The position numbers and the translations under genes are program-made. From the NCBI GenBank assembly GCA_019425655.1, contig NQWY01033931.1:1-64000 (forward strand): DNA of 64,000 nucleotides. The letters run 5' to 3'. Below are positions 55,685 through 64,000 of this stretch, one piece after another. Under the pieces are notes generated by a model. The model did no database searches and had not been told where the DNA came from. It saw only the letters and a list, made by a program, of their open reading frames with translations. Numbering within the stretch: position 1 is the first letter of the stretch; every line of letters begins with the position of its first letter. The stretch comes from Rhizophagus prolifer. Taxonomy: Eukaryota; Glomeromycota; Glomeromycetes; Glomerales; Glomeraceae.

Positions 55685-55992
55685 GCATTTCTTCCACAGT
55701 TAGGCTATTTAACTTTGCGGTCAACAGGAATAAACCAGATATCCATACTTCACCGTTGAATTACCTATGGAGTGATTTTTAGCGAAACGGTAATACCCTT
55801 GCGTTAAGCGTGAAATAATAACTTCAATTATCTTGGTAAGCCAGAAATTATATTATAAGAAGAGTCTTAGTGTGGTTTTAAGGGTATTAGCTTGCTTTCT
55901 CATTATGTTGAACTATATTTTAACATGTTAACGCAGGGTAACGACCCAATGTTAATGATGTACTTTTATTCTTATCTAACGAGGATATGTAT

Positions 55993-56172
55993 ATGACTGA
56001 GCATCGTGGTGGTTCAGGTAATTTCGCAGAAGATAAAGAAAAGGCATCTGAAGCAGGACGTAAAGGTGGCCAAAATAGTGGGGGGAACTTTAAAAACGAT
56101 CCACAAAAGGCATCTGAAGCCGGTAAGAAAGGCGGTGAAAACAGCCATGGCGGCGGAAGAAAATCCGAGTAG
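55993..56172 (+). CDS. KGG-repeat stress protein (YciG-like)
   Basis: A 59-residue, very hydrophilic protein with two KGG repeats (ASEAGRKGGQNSGGNF and ASEAGKKGGENSHGG), the hallmark of YciG/GsiB-like general stress proteins. The start at 55993 has GAGG at the right distance. First gene of a yciG-yciF-yciE-type stress group, here interleaved with a dehydrogenase and a catalase. Confidence 0.9.
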   Translation: MTEHRGGSGNFAEDKEKASEAGRKGGQNSGGNFKNDPQKASEAGKKGGENSHGGGRKSE

Positions 56173-56250
56173 CTATTTACTGGCCGAAAGTTAAGTTAAA
56201 ATGCGAAACGCATTTACTTTAACAAATATGTGAACGTGAAAGAGCCATCA

Positions 56251-56288
56251 GCGGTGATCCCGAATACGATATTGGGATTGCCGCTTTT
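56251..56288 (+). terminator. terminator after the yciG-like gene
   Basis: GCGGTGATCCC and GGGATTGCCGC pair imperfectly (two non-Watson-Crick positions) and are followed by TTTT. Probable Rho-independent terminator. Confidence 0.55.
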
Positions 56289-56444
56289 GTGATCCACATT
56301 ATTACAGTAACATAAAGTCATCGTATTTATTTTTTTTGAGTGCGCCGTAACTTACTGTTTTTTACCTGAACTGTTTATTTGCCATAATACGGAATAGTTA
56401 CCTATTCTTAATTCACTCTGAATTCTGAACACAGGAGTATCTGC

Positions 56445-57353
56445 ATGAGTATGGTCAAAGGCATTCCCGCTTCCGTCGGACATTCCACTGCAGGGACCTA
56501 CCCGGCTCCACCTTTTGGTCATCAGAAACAGCCCTTCCCCGGTCTGACAAGTAAAATGAATCCACGTCCCGATCATGGTGAAACCTCCTACAAAGGAAGC
56601 GGACGTCTGGCGGGAAGAAAGGCGCTTATCACCGGCGGAGATTCCGGTATTGGACGTGCAGTTGCCATTGCGTTTGCCCGTGAAGGCGCGGATGTTGTCA
56701 TCAATTATCTCCCTGCGGAAGAGCAGGATGCGCAGGAAGTCGTTGAGCTCATACAGGCAGAGAACGGTAAAGTGGTCGCTATTGCGGGCGACATTCGCGA
56801 AGAAGCATTCTGTATGAAACTTGTCAAACAGGCTGCCGATGAACTCGGAGGTCTGGATTTGCTGGTCAATAACGCTGGTCGCCAGCAGTTTTGCGAGTCG
56901 ATTACCGATCTCAGCACCGCTGATTTTGACGCTACATTTAAAACGAACGTTTATGCCATGTTCTGGATAACCAAAGCGGCGATGGATTACCTCCCACCCG
57001 GCGCGTCGATAATCAACACATCTTCCGTTCAGGCCTTCGAACCGAGTGATATTCTTCTGGACTATGCCCAGACCAAGGCGGCAATCGTTGCCTTTACTAA
57101 ATCGCTGGCTAAACAATTAGGGGCGAAAGGGATACGCGTTAATGCTGTTGCGCCAGGGCCTTACTGGACGGCGCTGCAATGTTGTGGTGGGCAGCCGCAG
57201 GAGAAAATTGAGAAATTCGGTGCGTCTTCGCCGCTGGGACGCCCCGGGCAGCCTGCCGAAATCGCACCCCTGTATGTTACTCTGGCGGCCATGGAAACCA
57301 GCTACGCCTCGGGTCAGGTATGGTGCAGCGACGGCGGTACCGGAACGCTTTAA
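56445..57353 (+). CDS. SDR-family dehydrogenase (YghA/GsiD-like)
   Basis: A 302-residue short-chain dehydrogenase with the long N-terminal extension of the YghA group (PFPGLTSKMNPRPDHGETSY), the NAD(P) motif TGGDSGIGRAVA, NNAG and catalytic Tyr-Lys in YAQTKAA. Substrate unknown; such genes are linked to general stress. Starts behind AGGAG. Confidence 0.92.
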   Translation: MSMVKGIPASVGHSTAGTYPAPPFGHQKQPFPGLTSKMNPRPDHGETSYKGSGRLAGRKALITGGDSGIGRAVAIAFAREGADVVINYLPAEEQDAQEVVELIQAENGKVVAIAGDIREEAFCMKLVKQAADELGGLDLLVNNAGRQQFCESITDLSTADFDATFKTNVYAMFWITKAAMDYLPPGASIINTSSVQAFEPSDILLDYAQTKAAIVAFTKSLAKQLGAKGIRVNAVAPGPYWTALQCCGGQPQEKIEKFGASSPLGRPGQPAEIAPLYVTLAAMETSYASGQVWCSDGGTGTL

Positions 57354-57939
57354 TACGTTTTTAAAATTTCTTTATATGCTCAGATGGCCGACTCAGGCTT
57401 TCTGAGCATTTTGCGTCCTAATATGATGTATTTAACGAGCGAATAGTATAAAGCTCCCCCCACTAAATCTTCCCCCCTGTACCCTAAAAATGCTTTACGC
57501 TTTACATTGTTAAGAGCAGCAGAATAATAACGGAAGAGTACCAGATATTCCTGCTTTCTCTGGTTATGTCTTTCGTAAGTGAAATGGTATGTTTGCAGGC
57601 CACGAACAGACCGATTTTTCTTCGCTATCAAATTTTCCAGCATATCAAGCATAAGTCTCAAAAATGTTTAAAAATGTAAGTAAATGAAATGATGTTTTAT
57701 TGTTTAGCACGGTTTAATTATGGCAAAAGCTTCACTTTTGAATTAGATAATAAACAGAGTGAATTCATAATGTTATATTGGCGCTCAAAAAAATATAAAA
57801 ATATTTGCAGCATCACTAATGCTTGCTATTATTATTTTGGAGGAATGTGCGTCAGAGAGCCAGAGCCCAGAGCAAATAATAAAAAGCATGGCCAAGATTA
57901 ATCTGTAGCTAAATTCAAATGTGTATGGGGTATGATGTG

Positions 57940-58038
57940 ATGGCTCAGCATTGTAAAACCCCGGTAACTTTTCCGAAGACTGTGAAAGAGCTTCTTAAGC
58001 CGGTTAAGGAAGGCGAGAAAAACAGTCACCGCAGTTAA
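57940..58038 (+). pseudogene. degenerate second yciG-like gene
   Basis: A 32-codon frame (MAQHCKTPVTFP, ending EGEKNSHRS) lines up base by base with the functional copy at 55993 (for example AAGCCGGTTAAGGAAGGCGAG against AAGCCGGTAAGAAAGGCGGTG), but the KGG repeats are lost and the frame is shortened. A duplicate in decay. The rest of 57354-58299 holds nothing convincing. Confidence 0.5.
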
Positions 58039-58299
58039 ATATTAATCAAACAGAACTGCCATGCAGCATGGATGAATCGCTGAACCTTAGGCTGTAATAT
58101 CCCGCTGTGGTTACGGGCTTTGCCCTTGATTTTAAATACGCAATTTTAGTTCTCTCTCTTTAATTCGGCCATACCTGGGATTATTCTTAATAATCGACGT
58201 ATTTGCTTCGAAAATTCCACGTTACTTACATTATCATCTAAATTTAAAAATATGGATGTTGGATATCAAAATGAGATAATAAATACCTTGGAGATTTTT

Positions 58300-58773
58300 A
58301 TGACTATTAAGACTCTTGAAGACTTATTTATTCACGATTTATCAGACATCTATAGCGCTGAAAAGCAAATTACACGCGCCCTGCCTAAAATGGCCAGGGC
58401 AGCAACAGATGAAAAGCTGATTGCTGCATTTCAACAGCACCTGGAAGAAACCCAGGGGCAGATTGAACGATTAGACCAGCTGGTCGATAGCACAGAGGGC
58501 GTGCGGATAAAACGCATGAAATGCCATGCCCTTGAAGGGCTTGCAGAAGAAGCTCAGGAGATTATCGATTCCGTTGAAGCGGGGCCAGTTCGAGACGCGG
58601 GATTGATTGGTGCAGCGCAGAAGGTTGAACATTATGAAATAGCCACCTACGGAACATTGCATGCTCTGGCCACAAAGCTTGGCTATAAAGACGCTGCCCG
58701 TCTTTTGGCTGAAACGCTTGAGGAAGAAAAAGCAACGGATGAAAAGCTGACGGTTATTGCGGAGCAGCAGTGA
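58300..58773 (+). CDS. DUF892 ferritin-like protein (YciF-like)
   Basis: A 157-residue four-helix protein starting MTIKTLEDLFIHDLSDIYSA, the YciF signature; EKQI, HLEET and KVEHYEIATY supply the expected metal-site residues. GGAG precedes ATG 58300. Members are stress-induced and ferritin-like. Confidence 0.92.
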   Translation: MTIKTLEDLFIHDLSDIYSAEKQITRALPKMARAATDEKLIAAFQQHLEETQGQIERLDQLVDSTEGVRIKRMKCHALEGLAEEAQEIIDSVEAGPVRDAGLIGAAQKVEHYEIATYGTLHALATKLGYKDAARLLAETLEEEKATDEKLTVIAEQQ

Positions 58774-58945
58774 TTTTTACAAACTCGCGCGAGCTTCACT
58801 TTTACAACGTTACTGCCTGTAATGATGTAAATGGGCCTTCGCATAATGCTCAATGTGTATGGCATGGATAAATCATCAGGCCCGCAGTCTCTGAATCGGA
58901 TATCAGTCTGACTCAGGGGGGACACCGTTAACCGAGAGGTGCATC

Positions 58946-59452
58946 GTGACGCATGAAGAAAACTATCTGGCCTGGGTAAAAGATGCCCACGCAATGGAAA
59001 AGCAGGCTGAAAGCATGCTGGAAAAAATGTCCGGTCGACTTGAGCATTACCCGGACCTTAAAGCGCGTATTGATCAACACATTGAGGAAACCCGGCAACA
59101 GCAGGCGCTTGTACAATCAGTCATCGACCGTTATGACACGTCAAGCTCAACGCTGAAGGATGCGCTGGGAAAATTAACTGCCATGGGCCAGGCCATGGGC
59201 GGCATGATGGCAGATGATGAAGTCGTGAAAGGTGCCATTAGCGGTTATGTTTTTGAGCACCTCGAAATCGGCAGTTATACATCCCTGATTGCTGCAGCAA
59301 AACTGGTTGGTGACACTGAAGGCGTGCGCATCTTTACCCAAATCCGCGAGCAGGAGATAGCCATGGCCGAATGGTGCCTGCAGCATCTTCCGGACGTAAC
59401 AGAGCAGTTTATGATCCGCTCTGCAACACCCGGCGTGGAAGCAAAAAAATAA
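58946..59452 (+). CDS. DUF892 protein (YciE-like)
   Basis: A 168-residue DUF892 protein started by GTG (58946) behind GAGAGG. Helices include YLAWVKDAHAMEKQAESML, HIEETRQQQALV and FEHLEIGSYTSL. Partner of the YciF-like protein; possibly redox or metal related. Confidence 0.9.
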   Translation: MTHEENYLAWVKDAHAMEKQAESMLEKMSGRLEHYPDLKARIDQHIEETRQQQALVQSVIDRYDTSSSTLKDALGKLTAMGQAMGGMMADDEVVKGAISGYVFEHLEIGSYTSLIAAAKLVGDTEGVRIFTQIREQEIAMAEWCLQHLPDVTEQFMIRSATPGVEAKK

Positions 59453-59464
59453 GCATAAGCTTTC

Positions 59465-59488
59465 TGCCCGCTTAAGGCGGGCATTTTT
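59465..59488 (+). terminator. terminator after the yciE-like gene
   Basis: TGCCCGC/GCGGGCA with a 5-base loop, then five T residues. Confidence 0.9.
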
Positions 59489-59521
59489 ATGTCAGTAAAT
59501 ACTGGTAAACAGGAGTGAGCA

Positions 59522-60439
59522 ATGTTCAGACATGTTAAACAACTGCAGTACACTGTACGCGTTTCAGGCCCTAACCCCGGACTTGCAAATCTCTTACTTG
59601 AACAGTTTGGTGGTCCTCAGGGAGAACTTGCAGCGGCCTGTCGGTACTTTACCCAGGGGCTGGGTGATGAAGACCCGGGGCGCAAAGATATGCTGATGGA
59701 TATTGCGACGGAAGAACTGAGCCATCTTGAGATTATCGGTTCACTGGTCGGGATGCTCAATAAGGGTGCAAAGGGAGAGCTGGCTGAAGGCACCGAAAAA
59801 GAGGGCGATCTTTACCGTACCATTACCGGCAATGGTAATGACAGTCACCTGACTTCCCTGTTATACGGAGGAGGCCCCGCGTTAACGAATTCTGCAGGCG
59901 TACCCTGGTCTGCTGCTTACGTTGATACAATCGGTGAAGTTACAGCTGACCTTCGTTCCAATATAGCAGCTGAAGCAAGAGCAAAGATTTTATATGAACG
60001 GCTGATAAATATGACTGACGATCCGGGGGTTAAAGATGCGCTGGGATTCCTGATGACCCGGGAAGTTGCGCATCAGATTTCCTTTGAAAAGGCGCTTTAT
60101 TCAATCCGGAATAATTTTCCGCCGGGTAAACTGCCCCCCATTGAGAAATATGCGAGCGCATATTACAACATGTCTGCAGGCGGTGAGGTCCGGGGAAGCT
60201 GGAACTCTGACGAAAACTTTCAGTATATTGCGGAGCCCAAACCTGCAGTGGATGGTGGAGACGGAACCGCAAGCGTTCAATTGCCGGCAAAACAACAGGC
60301 GGCGGTTGATGCACTTACGGCACGAACTTCCTCGGATCCAGAGGTCAACCCAGTGACGGGCGCTGATATTGGTACCGTCCCACCTATTGAAAATGAAGCC
60401 GCATCTGAACAGTCGGTGAAAAAGCAATCTAAAAAATAG
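59522..60439 (+). CDS. manganese catalase
   Basis: A 305-residue di-manganese catalase that breaks down hydrogen peroxide without haem. Probable ligands are E35 (GPQGELAAA), E65 and H68 (EELSHLE), a glutamate in AAEARAKILYERL and a histidine in REVAHQISFEKA. Length and order fit the family. It extends the stress module with direct peroxide defence. Confidence 0.94.
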   Translation: MFRHVKQLQYTVRVSGPNPGLANLLLEQFGGPQGELAAACRYFTQGLGDEDPGRKDMLMDIATEELSHLEIIGSLVGMLNKGAKGELAEGTEKEGDLYRTITGNGNDSHLTSLLYGGGPALTNSAGVPWSAAYVDTIGEVTADLRSNIAAEARAKILYERLINMTDDPGVKDALGFLMTREVAHQISFEKALYSIRNNFPPGKLPPIEKYASAYYNMSAGGEVRGSWNSDENFQYIAEPKPAVDGGDGTASVQLPAKQQAAVDALTARTSSDPEVNPVTGADIGTVPPIENEAASEQSVKKQSKK

Positions 60440-60452
60440 CGTTAAGTCAGCC

Positions 60453-60506
60453 GAAGAGCCGTTTTAATCAGGATAATGTATGTTAAGTATGATTAAACGG
60501 TTCTTC
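60453..60506. repeat. near-perfect inverted repeat after the catalase gene
   Basis: GAAGAGCCGTTTTAATCA (60453-60470) faces TGATTAAACGGTTCTTC (60490-60506), with one mismatch and one extra base. No T-run follows. It may be a terminator-like structure or the end of a small element. From 60507 to 60953 I see nothing supportable. Confidence 0.5.
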
Positions 60507-60953
60507 AGAAGTCCTGAGCAGCTTTAAGCAGTGATATCCTGAAAGCTAAAGATCAAGGAGAACATAGCCTCATTAATGAGAAGGGATTCGTTTGGGTTAA
60601 GTGCAGGCTGAATTTAACTGCCTACGCAATATCGGCACAGGAAACACAGGCGAGAAAATAAGGCGACTGAATATGTTACACAAGAGATTTATGTGGAACT
60701 TCGATGGGTTACGGCAATCAGTGATGTCTCACTGTAACGAAATTCAACTCCCCCTTTCTGAAGGCATTTTTTTGCTTTCATCCCGCGGTCAGCGAAGCAA
60801 TATTAAAGGCAGGTTCGTCACGATGATAAGACGGACCATTCATTGCACGCCGGTTGGCCGTTATCCAACAGACCTTATATCAAAACGTTACTCCACCCTC
60901 TCATCATGAGGCAAAATTAGGTTTCATGCCTCCAACTTGGCTGGTAAGGGCGT

Positions 60954-61919
60954 CTAAATCCATTTGGACTTTCTGAGCTTACTCCACAGCAGAACACACA
61001 GGAACAGTGTACAGACTAGCGTTGCCGGATAACCGAAACTGGCCTTTAGTTCAGGCATATTTTCAAAATTCATACCATACATGCTGAAAACGACTGTCGG
61101 AACCACCAGAATGGCGCCCCAGCCAGCCAGCTTTTTTACCACCTCATTCTGCTGAACTGTCACCAGCGCCAGATTCACATGCATGGCGCTGGTCAGCATT
61201 TCACGCATATCTTCTGTATCCGCAACGACGTGGCTAGCATGGTCTTGCACGTCTCTGATGTAGGCCCGCAGGGGCTTTGGAATAATATTTTCGTGGATGC
61301 GGATGAGTTGGCTACAGATCTCCTCCACCGGTGCCGCAGCGTTTTTAAGCGAAAGCAGATGACGTCGCATACTGTAAACAACCTGAACCGCCTCCCGGTC
61401 AAAATTGCTGCGAAACATCGATTCTTCCATATCGCTGATTTTTTCACTCAACGCGGCAGTCAGTTCAGAATAGCGGTCAGTAATGAAATCCAGTATGCAA
61501 TAAAGAGGATAGCCCGGGCCGTGAGAGAGCATGACTGAATTTTGAGCGGCGCGGTCCCTCACTGGGGCATAGCTATCAGACGCGCCATGCCGGATGGTAA
61601 TGAGAAACTTTTTGCTGACAAATATATGCGTTTCGCCAAAGGTAACATCGCCCTTATACTCCAGCGCTGTTTTAACCACGATAAATACTGACTCCCCATA
61701 TTGCTCAATTTTAGGGCGTTGATGTGCCGTCAGTGCATCCTCAACCGCGAGCTCGTGCAGGCCGAACTCTTCCTGCACCTTGTACATAAAGTCTGGCTTG
61801 GGCTGCCACAGACCCAGCCAGACAAATGCCTCAGGCTCTTTTATCACCTCGCTGATATCATCCATATCAACGACTTCATTCTGCCGGCCGGGCCGATAAA
61901 CCATACTGTTGATGATCAT
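60954..61919 (-). CDS. CorA-family divalent metal transporter
   Basis: A 321-residue protein with the CorA signature YGMNF (GMN at 282-284) at the end of the first of two C-terminal membrane helices and a short second helix ending in basic residues. The large N-terminal domain (LHELAVEDALTAHQRPK) is cytoplasmic and regulatory. Transports Mg, Co or Zn; selectivity not readable. Confidence 0.92.
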   Translation of the reverse strand: MIINSMVYRPGRQNEVVDMDDISEVIKEPEAFVWLGLWQPKPDFMYKVQEEFGLHELAVEDALTAHQRPKIEQYGESVFIVVKTALEYKGDVTFGETHIFVSKKFLITIRHGASDSYAPVRDRAAQNSVMLSHGPGYPLYCILDFITDRYSELTAALSEKISDMEESMFRSNFDREAVQVVYSMRRHLLSLKNAAAPVEEICSQLIRIHENIIPKPLRAYIRDVQDHASHVVADTEDMREMLTSAMHVNLALVTVQQNEVVKKLAGWGAILVVPTVVFSMYGMNFENMPELKASFGYPATLVCTLFLCVLLWSKLRKSKWI

Positions 61920-62265
61920 ATTATTCCGGGGATTGCTTGTGAGATGCTAACAGCATACTACCTGTTTCATATTTATGCTTTCTGTCCCTTGTTTGAAATA
62001 TTCACACTAAGGAACTATTGAAGGTGAATTTTTTAATGGCATATAGTCGCGACACCGCCATTTTGAGCAAGGATCAGGGAATTTTCTAAAAGGGGGTGCC
62101 TTAATGCCATAAATTCCTGATGCCGGGATTAATGCAGAAAGCGTACTATGAGCAGTGCGGATGTAATACAAGTATTAAAACGTTTCATAATATGTTCCTT
62201 CCCCGCCCTTTCGACGAGCGTACTGGTGGCAACCGGAACTTACCGGGGATTGCACATATCCTGCG
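61920..62265. other. gene-free spacer
   Basis: About 345 bases with only short frames lacking ribosome sites or known motifs. Nothing recognised. Confidence 0.4.
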
Positions 62266-62760
62266 TTATTTTTCACTTTCAAGAAGAGTCGTCAGTCTGC
62301 TCATTGCGAAAAGTGCTGCTGCGTGAATAACGTCTTCCGGTGCGCCTGTAAACAATTTTACGCAGCTGAAAAGCTGCTGCTCGGGCAGTCCCCATGCAAA
62401 CCAGACCGTGCCTGCCGGAGTGCCATCTTCACCACCATCCGGCCCAGCGTAACCAGTGATGGCCAGACTGACGGCTTCGCCAGAGATATGCTTGGTACCC
62501 GATGCCATTTCTCGAACAACCTGTTCGCTTACAGCGCTATGAATCTGGAGGGATTCTTTACGCACCTTCAGAATGCGGTGTTTGGCCGTATCAGTATAAG
62601 TAACAATTCCTGTAGTAAAAAATTCGCTGCTTCCAGACGCTGCGCCCAAGGCGGTACTGATCAGCCCGGCAGTGCAAGATTCGGCGGTGGCGAGGCGTAA
62701 ACTTCTTTTTTTTAATGTCTCTCCCAATGCCTCTGCTGCATTTAACAGTTGCTGATCCAT
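62266..62760 (-). CDS. PncC/CinA-C-like nicotinamide-nucleotide amidase
   Basis: A 164-residue protein made of the CinA C-terminal domain: ATAESCTAGLIS, TGIVTYTDTAK, AVSEQVVREMA and SLAITGYAGPDGG. The family deamidates NMN in pyridine-nucleotide recycling. AGGAG fixes the start at 62760. Plasmid copies of this short form often travel with stress genes. Confidence 0.9.
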   Translation of the reverse strand: MDQQLLNAAEALGETLKKRSLRLATAESCTAGLISTALGAASGSSEFFTTGIVTYTDTAKHRILKVRKESLQIHSAVSEQVVREMASGTKHISGEAVSLAITGYAGPDGGEDGTPAGTVWFAWGLPEQQLFSCVKLFTGAPEDVIHAAALFAMSRLTTLLESEK

Positions 62761-62864
62761 GGTATACTCCTGTTTCACATAATGGCCCTCACTCATTATT
62801 CAATACTTAATGCCTGCGGGTCAGGCTATTTGAGTGAATGTGTTAGTTAGGGTGATATTTTTAA

Positions 62865-63044
62865 CTATATATCTTCATCATAAAAACACAACATTCCTTT
62901 TTTCCCGAATTTTACCCTGAATGCTGGCAGCACAAAATATCCGACCGGCAGGATACCCGAATCGTTTTCCTTTGCATATTCCTGTATTTTACCCAGTAGA
63001 TCCAATGTGCTGATTAAACGGCTTTGTATGTGACTCATAGTCAT
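62865..63044 (-). CDS. small hypothetical protein
   Basis: A 59-residue protein (MTMSHIQSRLISTLDLLGKI) with AGGA upstream of ATG 63044. No known motif; a plausible small cytoplasmic protein. Confidence 0.4.
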   Translation of the reverse strand: MTMSHIQSRLISTLDLLGKIQEYAKENDSGILPVGYFVLPAFRVKFGKKGMLCFYDEDI

Positions 63045-63302
63045 ATTTTTTCCTAAGTCTTTAGATGAACACACTGATGAGAATCGGAGCTTGCCGGGTA
63101 CTGCTTCTCTTGTGATGTGTTTTCACTTCTAAGGGCATCTGGAAAAATTACCCTTTTTCAGGGTTGACCACGTCTGCGCGGAATCCTCCGACCGGGAGAG
63201 ATGCACGCTTACAGCATTAACAGAGCGCCAGAAACGGTCTAAATCTGTGCGCCTGGATGTGAAGTATTCCCTTCATTCTTTGGTTCATTCGCAGGCTGTG
63301 TC

Positions 63303-63328
63303 TAGTCGCTGTCCTTCGGCGAGCACTG
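63303..63328. repeat. dispersed repeat, shortened copy 5
   Basis: TCGCTGTCCTTCGGCGAGCACTG retains only the right part of the ColE1-origin-like repeat. Otherwise 63045-63486 shows nothing supportable. Confidence 0.35.
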
Positions 63329-63486
63329 TCTCAGAAATGCCCGAATTGATATGACAGGAACGCGGAGTACGTACGTTCTGGATTGTCATTAACAGGATAT
63401 ATTGTAAAAGTCGTTGCTTAAGAAGACGGTCGGACGGCATAATCTTTTTCGAGCAAAGCCTTACCAGTCACCTAAACCGGTGGCGC

Positions 63487-63517
63487 AAAAAAAACCACCC
63501 TGGCAGGTGGTTTTTTT
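63487..63517. terminator. bidirectional terminator
   Basis: AACCACC/GGTGGTT with a 6-base loop, preceded by A residues and followed by seven T residues, so it works in both directions. It ends the small minus-strand frame at 63531. Confidence 0.85.
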
Positions 63518-63530
63518 GTTTGTACTGGAC

Positions 63531-63647
63531 CTAAACGCTGATGCTGATACTTATCTGGCTGACATTAATCAGCCAGTTGCTCTGTCCCGTGAGCAGTTGG
63601 CTGATCACGGCAAGAACAATCACACACAGAAAGTGTCGTCTGTTCAT
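63531..63647 (-). CDS. 38-residue hydrophobic peptide
   Basis: ATG 63647 follows AGGACA and encodes MNRRHFLCVIVLAVISQLLT and a short polar tail. A basic N-terminus plus one hydrophobic segment is the shape of a small membrane peptide. A bidirectional terminator follows directly. It could be a type I toxin-like peptide or a leader; identity unknown. The frame can be extended upstream to 63812. Confidence 0.3.
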   Translation of the reverse strand: MNRRHFLCVIVLAVISQLLTGQSNWLINVSQISISISV

Positions 63648-64000
63648 CGACGGTTGTCCTGTGAGGGTGGCGTCCGCGGCTATCATCACTTCATGCACCG
63701 GACCGTCTTCGTTGAGCAAAGCCTTACCACCATAAATGATCCCGGCAAACTGATGAGTGATTCTGGCAAAATCACCGGCCCGGGCATGACAACTGTATAT
63801 CAGAACCGTCAATATGTTGGGTCTGAAACATATTCTAAGGCCTATATATAGTGATTCACATCAATGAAGTTATCGATTTTATTGATACAGGACAAAGTAA
63901 AATTCACACCGTACAGATGACGGGGACTTAGAGGAATGTAAATTTTGATGGGCGATTGTTTTTACTGAGAATTTCAGCTTTACAGCCTCTTCAGTCGCCC

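Noticed and set aside
57380-57661. 93-residue minus-strand frame rich in Lys, Arg and Tyr
   Set aside because: No ribosome site and no recognised motif; it lies in AT-rich intergenic DNA. It could still be real but cannot be supported.
60601-60909. 102-residue frame between the catalase and CorA genes
   Set aside because: No ribosome site, atypical composition and no motif.
62120-62330. Two short plus-strand frames upstream of the pncC-like stop
   Set aside because: They overlap each other and the 3' end of the amidase gene and show no coding signature.
63414-63851. 145-residue plus-strand frame near the right end
   Set aside because: It runs straight through the strong bidirectional terminator at 63487-63517 and has no motif.

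Overview
The window reads as most of an F-like conjugative plasmid from an enterobacterium (Enterobacterales; genus not determinable). The evidence is a RepE initiator close to that of F (RepFIA), with iterons on both sides of the gene, a ResD-type resolvase, an F-like oriT and a near-complete F-type transfer operon ending in traD and traI.

Layout. 1-1,100: an IS30-family fragment, a GNAT acetyltransferase and a cut-off P-loop gene. 1,100-6,640: a divergently regulated arsenic gene cluster. On the minus strand it runs arsL-like radical SAM, small protein, ATP-grasp ligase, MFS exporter and arsM-like methyltransferase; arsR faces away on the plus strand. ArsL carries the CxxxCxxC radical-SAM motif and ends in RCCLKC, which I associate with arsinothricin-forming ArsL enzymes. 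The ATP-grasp ligase suggests a modified, possibly peptide-linked, organoarsenical. This is the most exciting part of the window. 7,280-14,400: maintenance, with resD, a ParA/ribbon-helix-helix partition pair and its palindrome-rich candidate centromere, repE with its iterons and ori2, and a umuD gene beside a decayed umuC. 14,600-21,600: the leading region, with an actin-type stb partition operon whose StbB is internally duplicated, a SRAP/YedK protein, a DNA methyltransferase, a small inverted-repeat element, a hok/sok-type fossil, a TacA/TacT-like toxin-antitoxin pair, an IS3-family remnant and a transglycosylase.

21,770-55,530: oriT (hairpin plus GCGTGGGGTGTG on the minus strand), traM, an inverted traY with two ribbon-helix-helix repeats, then traA-L-E-K-B, a membrane orf, traV, traC, trbI, traW, four unknown genes, traU, trbC, traN, traF, small membrane genes including a paralogous pair, a trbB-like gene, traH, traG, a traS-like gene, traT, an orf, traD, traI and a DsbA-like gene. 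The nic-motif orientation makes the low-coordinate side enter the recipient first and the tra genes last, as in F. 55,600-64,000: a stress cargo with a KGG-repeat protein (yciG type), a YghA-like dehydrogenase, two DUF892 proteins (yciF/yciE type), a manganese catalase, a CorA-like transporter and a PncC/CinA-like amidase.

How it works together: RepE replicates the plasmid, two unrelated partition systems, ResD and a toxin-antitoxin pair keep it, the tra operon moves it, and the host receives an arsenic-antibiotic-like cluster plus oxidative and envelope stress genes. All functions are inferred from sequence reading alone; no database search was run.
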